From Mucor racemosus (lineage: Eukaryota > Mucoromycota > Mucoromycetes > Mucorales > Mucoraceae), in contig JAPEHQ010000007.1 of assembly GCA_027405735.1 (NCBI GenBank), positions 310,001 through 374,000 on the forward strand: 64,000 nucleotides of DNA, read 5' to 3'. The notes beneath the pieces were generated by a model, which was not told where the DNA came from, searched no databases, and was given only the letters and a program-made list of their open reading frames with translations. This document shows positions 58,701-64,000 of this stretch, one piece after another. Every line of letters begins with the position of its first letter. The stretch's first letter is position 1. Both the position numbers and the translations under genes were made by a program.

Positions 58701-59696
58701 CTAAAAATAAATAAATAAATACGATTTATGACGAATTCAAGAATATCAGATGATAATTTATCGAATCATAGCAATATTTTTTGGGGAAAATATTTTAACA
58801 TTGACATTAATACAGATGGTTTTGCACATTCACGATATAGTGTATTTTAAAGTTGTCAAAACAAATATCATTGGCGGTAAGATTTGTATTTGAGCAACTC
58901 AAGCAATCACAAATTGAGCCTTAAACTAAATTGATAGATCTAATTTTTGATTTTAATTGTATATGAGTCTTCTGAAATAGTTATGAATAGAGAAAAATAT
59001 AATGATAAACAAATAAAAAGTCTAGGATTTGGTGGAACACTAAACACGGCGAATTACAAACAAAAAAGATCAATTTAGTATACTTTTCTCTTGGAACAAA
59101 TAGCCGTGTGTGATAGCACCAAAAATTAGAGTTATTAATGATTTGCATCTCTTTGTTTCAATCAAATAGGACCCCCTATATTCACTTTGGTGGAGAAAGC
59201 TGCATAGCATACGAATTGCTTACATCTGGTAATATGGATGTTGCACTTTTGATCCTTTATACTATAGACTTCAATAATCTATCTATTTAGTAAATTCTGT
59301 CAATTACACAGTAAACGAATTTTTATTTGAAAAGTAGGATTTGTTTTCTGAAAATCATAATGGTAAAATGGAAGTGTAAGCAGTAGTGGTAATTTCTATC
59401 AACATCTATATTTGATTAAAAATTGCAATTACGATTTCTTATAATATCATTTGAATTCTCAAAAGTGTATTTAACAGTAATATTAATGTGCTTTTGACCT
59501 GTTTAGATGGGTTAATCTAATATTTATTTCTGCAATGCACATGTCTATTCCAGCTCGTACAACTGAGTTTATTTTCCCAACGATTTGTACAATGCAAAAT
59601 CCGGTATTACAAAAATAAATACGATATATAAACCCATTTATACTGTAGAATTCTTCTATTGAGAAAAAGCTTCATATATCTTTATTAATTTCAATA
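58701..59696. other. Upstream region of the hydrolase gene
   Basis: No gene seen. GATATATAAACC at 59622-59633 is a TATA-like element 65 bp before the hydrolase ATG, and an AT-rich leader follows. Confidence 0.4.
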
Positions 59697-60758
59697 ATGG
59701 GAGTTATTTTAACTACACTTACATGGACAGGAATTGCTCTACTTACTACTATTATTTATGCATTGAGCAAGCGTAGACAAACATTGGATTCACTTATTGT
59801 TGCGCCTCATAGTATTTATACCCCTGATTTCTATCCTGGTGCTCATGATTTGGAATTGCCTTTAGCTAGAATGCATTATTGGCTATTTGGTAATCCTCAG
59901 GGAAGAAAAGTTGTATTGATTCATGGTATATCTACTGGATCTGTTATTTGGGATAGATTAGCTAGATTTTTGGCTGAAAAGGGACATTATGTTTTGGTTT
60001 ATGATACCTGGGGTAGAGGTTACACTCAAGCACCTAATACTACTTATGATGAATCATTGTATACATCTCAATTAGCTATGCTCTTACAAAAAGTTGGATG
60101 GACTAAATGTGATGTTATCGGAGTGTCTCTTGGAGGTGCAATTGCTGTTTCTTTCTGTAATTATTATCCTGAGATGGTAGATAAGAGTGTTTTAATCGCT
60201 CCAGCTGGGATCATGGACAGTAAGACTTATTTACCTTTGATTTCTAAAGTTATCAGATTACCTTTTGTATACCAACTTGTCATTAACCAACCTATTTTCC
60301 GGGATTTCTTGTTGAAATCTGTTCAAAAGTTTGCCAATTCTACTAAATCTAAATTGACCAATTACCCTCAAGAAACCTTAGATCAAGGAGCCAAGATTAG
60401 CAAGGTTGCAACATATCAATTCGCTAATCATCCTGGCTTTATCAGAGCATTCGCAAGTACTGTTGTTGCATATCCATTAACTGGATTGTACGACAAATTC
60501 AAGAAAATGGGACAACAAGATAGAGATGTATTGGTTGTTTGGGGTGATCGTGATACGGTAAATATTGTATTTATTTGATTTTCAATTGATCCTAATAATG
60601 TTCATTTATATATATAGACTTGCCCTTTTTATCCTGAACTGGTCGAAAAGCTTCTTCCCAAAGCACAACTTGCTATTTATCCTGAACAAGCACATAATGT
60701 CTTGACTACAAGATGGGAATCTATTCATGAAACTATCGAAAGATTCCTTACTTCATAA
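59697..60758 (+). CDS. Alpha/beta-hydrolase, membrane-anchored
   Basis: Two exons, 59697-60557 and 60618-60758, 333 residues. An N-terminal hydrophobic segment (about residues 4-22) suggests a signal anchor to an internal membrane. The hydrolase core has the oxyanion-type HG (H76-G77, in VLIHGIST), the nucleophile elbow GVSLGG with S144, acid D284 or D286 in VVWGDRD, and H313 in EQAHNVL. Together these form a complete Ser-Asp-His triad. The substrate cannot be told; relatives include lipid esterases, monoacylglycerol-lipase-like proteins and epoxide-hydrolase-like proteins. The 60-bp intron separates acid and histidine. The gene is convergent with NAA40, 54 bp between stops. Confidence 0.88.
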
Positions 60759-60812
60759 AAAGTTTATTTGATTTATATCATATCAAAATAAACATGAAAT
60801 CATTGATTTGCT

Positions 60813-61820
60813 TTATTTGCATGGTTTACTTAATAATTCATAATCAAATTTCTTTGCTTTATATAATGGCAAACAGGCACCTGGAGAGATTTCATCAAGC
60901 TCAAATCTGATAATATGAATGGTAATTTAGACGTCAGCTAATGCTGTCAAAGTTTGATTGTTGAAAACTTACCCTAGTTTCTTGATGTAAAACTTGAATG
61001 CACCTTGATTTGCTATACATCTTATAAGTAAATATCCATTATAACTAATTGTAAATCATTACCTTTAAACACGGTAAGCATTACTTTATCCATCTTCCAA
61101 TGTGTTCCAATTTGACTCAATAAATTCATCAAATATTCACCTAAACCTTGGTTTCTGGCACTTTCAGCTAATTGAATTTCGTAACTAAAACATGAAAAAT
61201 TTAGAGGTTTTACCCAAGCAAAAAGTAATCATGGTTACCAGTATGCACAGTTAGCCATAATATCATCGTCCATTGTCTCTTCTTGTACCATTTGAAAGTG
61301 TAAAAATCCTTTGAAATCATTAGGATCTGTTGCTGATCTAGCAATCAAATAGCGTGCTTGAGGAGCCAACATTTCTTTCCTTTTTTCTTGCTCGTCCCAG
61401 CCATCCTTTGACTTTTCGTACCTGAATCTCCTATTAATAAACGTCAAAAAAAAAGTGATTTATCGTACTTACATGTCTTGGAGATTAGTTTTCACTAATT
61501 GAAACGTCCATTCATGAATTTCTCGGGGCAAATCATCCACAGAATAATAATCAATAATTACATCTAATTGCTGACTATGACAGTATGAGTCAATGTCGTA
61601 TAAAAGACGGTTCAATGCTTACTTTTGATATTTGATAGGTGAATCTAAAAATCGAACTAGACATTTTTCCTGATAAAAACTTAAGTACATTTGTAATGGA
61701 AATATTTACAACATTTTACCTTATTGACCTTATCAATTAAACTGTTTCTTTCAGCCTAACAGATGATTATGAATGATAATTCTCAACAATTGAATAATTT
61801 TGTACCTCATGAATTGGCAT
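60813..61820 (-). CDS. N-alpha-acetyltransferase 40 (NatD) for histones H4/H2A
   Basis: Eight small exons on the minus strand: 61820-61806, 61755-61720, 61669-61623, 61574-61473, 61421-61239, 61184-61063, 61012-60973, 60906-60813. They join in frame to 212 residues. NAA40 signatures are WTFQLVKTNLQDMYEKSKDGW, YLIARS, GFLHFQM, CYEIQLAESARNQGLGEYLMNLL (acetyl-CoA binding loop R-N-Q-G-L-G), MDKVMLTVFKAN, and the C-terminus FELDEISPG with YELLS. NatD acetylates the N-terminal serine of histones H4 and H2A. For exon 5 the second AG was used, because the first would add RFR between M and YEKS, which the family lacks. The first coding exon is only 15 bp. Confidence 0.92.
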
Positions 61821-61991
61821 ATTTTAAGTGGTTAATAAAGAGATGAACAACTGTAAATAAGCTAGGGAACCAGTGACGTTTTATGCGCGCCTCTTCAATG
61901 AAATTGCAATAAACCGGTGCATTCATTTATGAAAAAATCTCACAGGGAAACGAAGGATTGAACATTATCTTTTTTTCTTTCATTAGAAATC
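61821..61991. promoter_or_regulatory. Shared divergent promoter, NAA40 and Sec72-like gene
   Basis: 171 bp separate the two start codons on opposite strands, so both promoters must overlap here. A T-rich tract (61968-61982) lies just before the Sec72-like ATG. No clear TATA box. Confidence 0.5.
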
Positions 61992-62576
61992 ATGGCAACC
62001 ACATATTTACAACCTGACGTTAGTGTATCTAACGATGGAGACAAGATTTTATGTAATGAGCATGGACTCGAAAAGTGTAGTAAATGTCAAGTTGATTGGA
62101 CAGAACATAATTTGTTAGCTTCTACTTTAAAGCATGTTAAAGATTTACCACCTCCCAACGCGCCTAATCCTACTCGCAATGCTCAAGTAACTCGACTCAA
62201 GGAGGAAGGAAATAAGTATTTCAAACAAAATAACTATCCAGAGTCTATTCGATTTTATACCATGGCTGTTGATTTATCTTGGTCTCGTCCACTCTGGGAA
62301 CCTTTGGCTTTTCAATATGTCCGGGAAGAATTGGCTCCTGTTTTAAGTAACAGGTCTGCCGCTCACTTATCGCTTCAAAATTATGTAGATGCTTATGTTG
62401 ATGCTGAAATGGTTACTCGTTTAAAGCGTGAATGGAGCAAAGGATGGTTTAGAAAGGGTAAAGCTTTAGTTGGTCTCGGTAGAGTTGAAGAAGCCGCTGA
62501 AGCATTCCAAACTGGTTTGAGATTTGATCATGAAAGTGAAGAACTCAAGAAAGCTTTAATCGAAATTGGACATTAA
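61992..62576 (+). CDS. Sec72-like TPR protein of the ER translocon
   Basis: Single exon, 194 residues. The N-terminus has a small Cys/His cluster (CNEHGLEKCSKCQVDW), then a PPPNAPNP linker, then TPR repeats: RLKEEGNKYFKQNNYPESIRFYTMAVDLS, NRSAAHLSLQNYVDAYVDAE and WFRKGKALVGLGRVEEAAEAFQTGL. The order Cys-rich head, PPP.P.NP linker, TPR with RPLWEP is typical of fungal Sec72 homologues. Sec72 belongs to the Sec62/63 complex for post-translational import into the ER and binds cytosolic chaperones through the TPR. The start is the first ATG, and the alternative (a plain co-chaperone TPR protein) is less likely. Confidence 0.82.
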   Translation: MATTYLQPDVSVSNDGDKILCNEHGLEKCSKCQVDWTEHNLLASTLKHVKDLPPPNAPNPTRNAQVTRLKEEGNKYFKQNNYPESIRFYTMAVDLSWSRPLWEPLAFQYVREELAPVLSNRSAAHLSLQNYVDAYVDAEMVTRLKREWSKGWFRKGKALVGLGRVEEAAEAFQTGLRFDHESEELKKALIEIGH

Positions 62577-62671
62577 AAATAAATATTTACTTTTAATTTT
62601 TTTTTTTTTCAAGTTTTTATTAAAGCTATACAATATTATGATTTTTTTTTGTTGTTGTTTAAAATACGATT

Positions 62672-64000
62672 TTATCTACGCAATGAAGGTTCTTGATCTC
62701 TGACAACCTCTTCTTGTAATTTAGTAACTTCTTGGATCTTGTTTTGCAATTGAACTGAATGAGTATCGATCCATTGCAAAGATGATAAGTGAGAGTTGAG
62801 AATTTGGACGATTTGAGTAACAATATCATCATCATCATTATTGGTTGCTTGTTTAGCATTGCCCATCTTGTTAATTTCTTCAACCATGACATTCAAATTT
62901 CTGTTAACATCATCCAATTGACAATTGAGACTCTCAGCTAAACCATAAGCCTTTTCTCTTTGTTCATCAGCAGCTTGCATTGGTTGTTGCAAATTAGATT
63001 CATCAAAAATATCCTTGATTTGCTTTTCATAATTGTCAAGAATAAGATTTAATTCCTCTTGTTGTGCATTGATATAACTCAAATTTTGATCGATTTCACG
63101 CTGAGTAACTTCAACTTTGGTAACATTTTCATGCAAAGTAGAGATCTATACAAAGTTACATACATTTAGCATTGCTAATTACTGATAAATTTGTCAATTA
63201 TTACCTTGCTGCCATTCTCAATCAATTGTTGATCCCATTGAGCAACTTGGTTAGCTTGCTTGTGGAAATCCTTTGTTTGTTTCTCTAATTCCTTTGTCCA
63301 TAAATTAAGAATATCTTCCATGGATTTATTTTTTAATGTAGATGGTGTAGGGACAGAAATTGGTTTAGCTGAAACGGCAGGTTGTGTAGTAAGAGTTGAG
63401 CTGACTCCTCCTCCAAGTGCAGATGTTGCTGGAGTAGTAGTGTTAGTTGTAGTAGTTGTAGTAGCAGTAGTAGCAGTAGTAGTTGCAACTGTAAATCTGT
63501 ATTAATAAAAAAAAAAAAAAGAATCAAAGCTATTGATAATAAACCCTTACCATTTGATTTTTGTCCGAATCCACCGAATCCACCAAGAGAAGGAGTAGAT
63601 GTAGTAGCTGTAGATGAAGGTGTTGAACTGGCTGTTGAGGCACCAAATGAAAGTGCTGGCTTGGCTGCGGGAGTAGTACCAAATCCACCAAGGCCACCAA
63701 ATCCACCAGCAGCAGGTGTGGCAGTTGTAGATGTGGGAGCTGGTGTACCAAAACCAGTAGCAGGAGTGGAAGCAGCAGGTGCAGCAGCAGCGCCAAATCC
63801 ACCGAATCCAGTAGCGGTAGATGCAGCAGGTGTAGATGTGGCAGCGCTTGTGGTGGTGGCACCAAATCCACCGAATCCACCAGTGGCAGGCTTTGCAGCT
63901 GAAGCAGCATTACCAAAACCACCAAATCCAGTTGCGGCAGGAGTAGTTGTGGTAGCAGGAGTGGAAGTGGCAGCACCAAAACCACCAAATCCAGTTGAGG
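62672..64000 (-). CDS. Nucleoporin NSP1/NUP62, C-terminal part (gene continues past the window)
   Basis: Three exons visible on the minus strand: 64000-63551, 63488-63205, 63145-62672. The right-hand exon encodes FG repeats of the GFGGFG type separated by Thr/Ala/Pro-rich linkers. After a Thr-rich run comes the Nsp1_C coiled-coil domain (DILNLWTKELEKQTKDFHKQ, then QREIDQNLSYINAQQEELN), ending SLRR. This protein lines the central channel of the nuclear pore with partners NUP54 and NUP58. The frame was fixed by choosing the AG at 63490-63489 as acceptor, which keeps the Thr run in frame; the nearer AG upstream would read a Leu/Gln run. The Leu-rich frames on the same strand are shadows. The N-terminal FG part lies outside the window. 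Convergent with the Sec72-like gene, 95 bp apart. Confidence 0.92.

Noticed and set aside
63333..63988. Leu/Gln-rich minus-strand frames
   Set aside because: They are the wrong frame over the Thr-rich and FG-repeat exons of the NSP1/NUP62 gene.

Overview
This window looks like nuclear DNA of an early-diverging fungus, most likely Mucoromycota (Mucorales-like). The evidence is short GT-AG introns inside AT-rich genes, a CotH-family secreted protein with a spliced signal peptide, a fungal Sec72-type TPR protein, and a very AT-rich intergenic background. I ran no search, so species and family names rest on recognition of protein motifs.

Ten host protein genes and one tRNA can be reconstructed, nearly all spliced. 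From left to right they are: FRA10AC1-like splicing factor (+, 11057-11970); CotH-like secreted protein (+, 12849-14731); Rrb1/GRWD1 ribosomal chaperone (-, 22423-24053); GSK-3 kinase (-, 24262-25741); kinesin-4-type motor (+, 33338-38848); vacuolar-type amino-acid transporter (+, 40423-42034); intron-containing tRNA-Tyr (+, 43172-43253); alpha/beta hydrolase (+, 59697-60758); NAA40/NatD histone acetyltransferase (-, 60813-61820); Sec72-like TPR protein (+, 61992-62576); and the C-terminal part of nucleoporin NSP1/NUP62 (-, runs off the right edge). Genes sit in two or three compact islands. The last four are packed within 4.5 kb, with one divergent and two convergent junctions.

The space between islands is a nested transposon graveyard. 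(a) A roughly 2-kb repeat (called the DIC repeat here) occurs seven times. Each copy carries, antisense, a fragment of a cytoplasmic dynein intermediate chain WD40 exon, and all seven share the same in-frame stop. (b) Seven families of solo LTRs (A-G) occur, most with TG...CA ends and intact 5-bp target duplications, many inserted inside the DIC repeats. Only one retroelement keeps coding sequence: a broken gag next to a diverged LTR-B relative. (c) A 2.2-kb DNA transposon carries a DDE transposase fused to a C-terminal chromodomain. It is bounded at both ends by nearly identical direct copies of a 231-bp MITE. A related, unoccupied copy of its target lies at the left end of the window, which supports insertion of the whole MITE-transposase-MITE unit as one piece. 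(d) Further dispersed repeats (R4, R5, R6) and several coding-like remnants fill most of the rest.

The overlapping target duplications and empty sites let one read the order of insertion directly, which is the main unusual content of this window.
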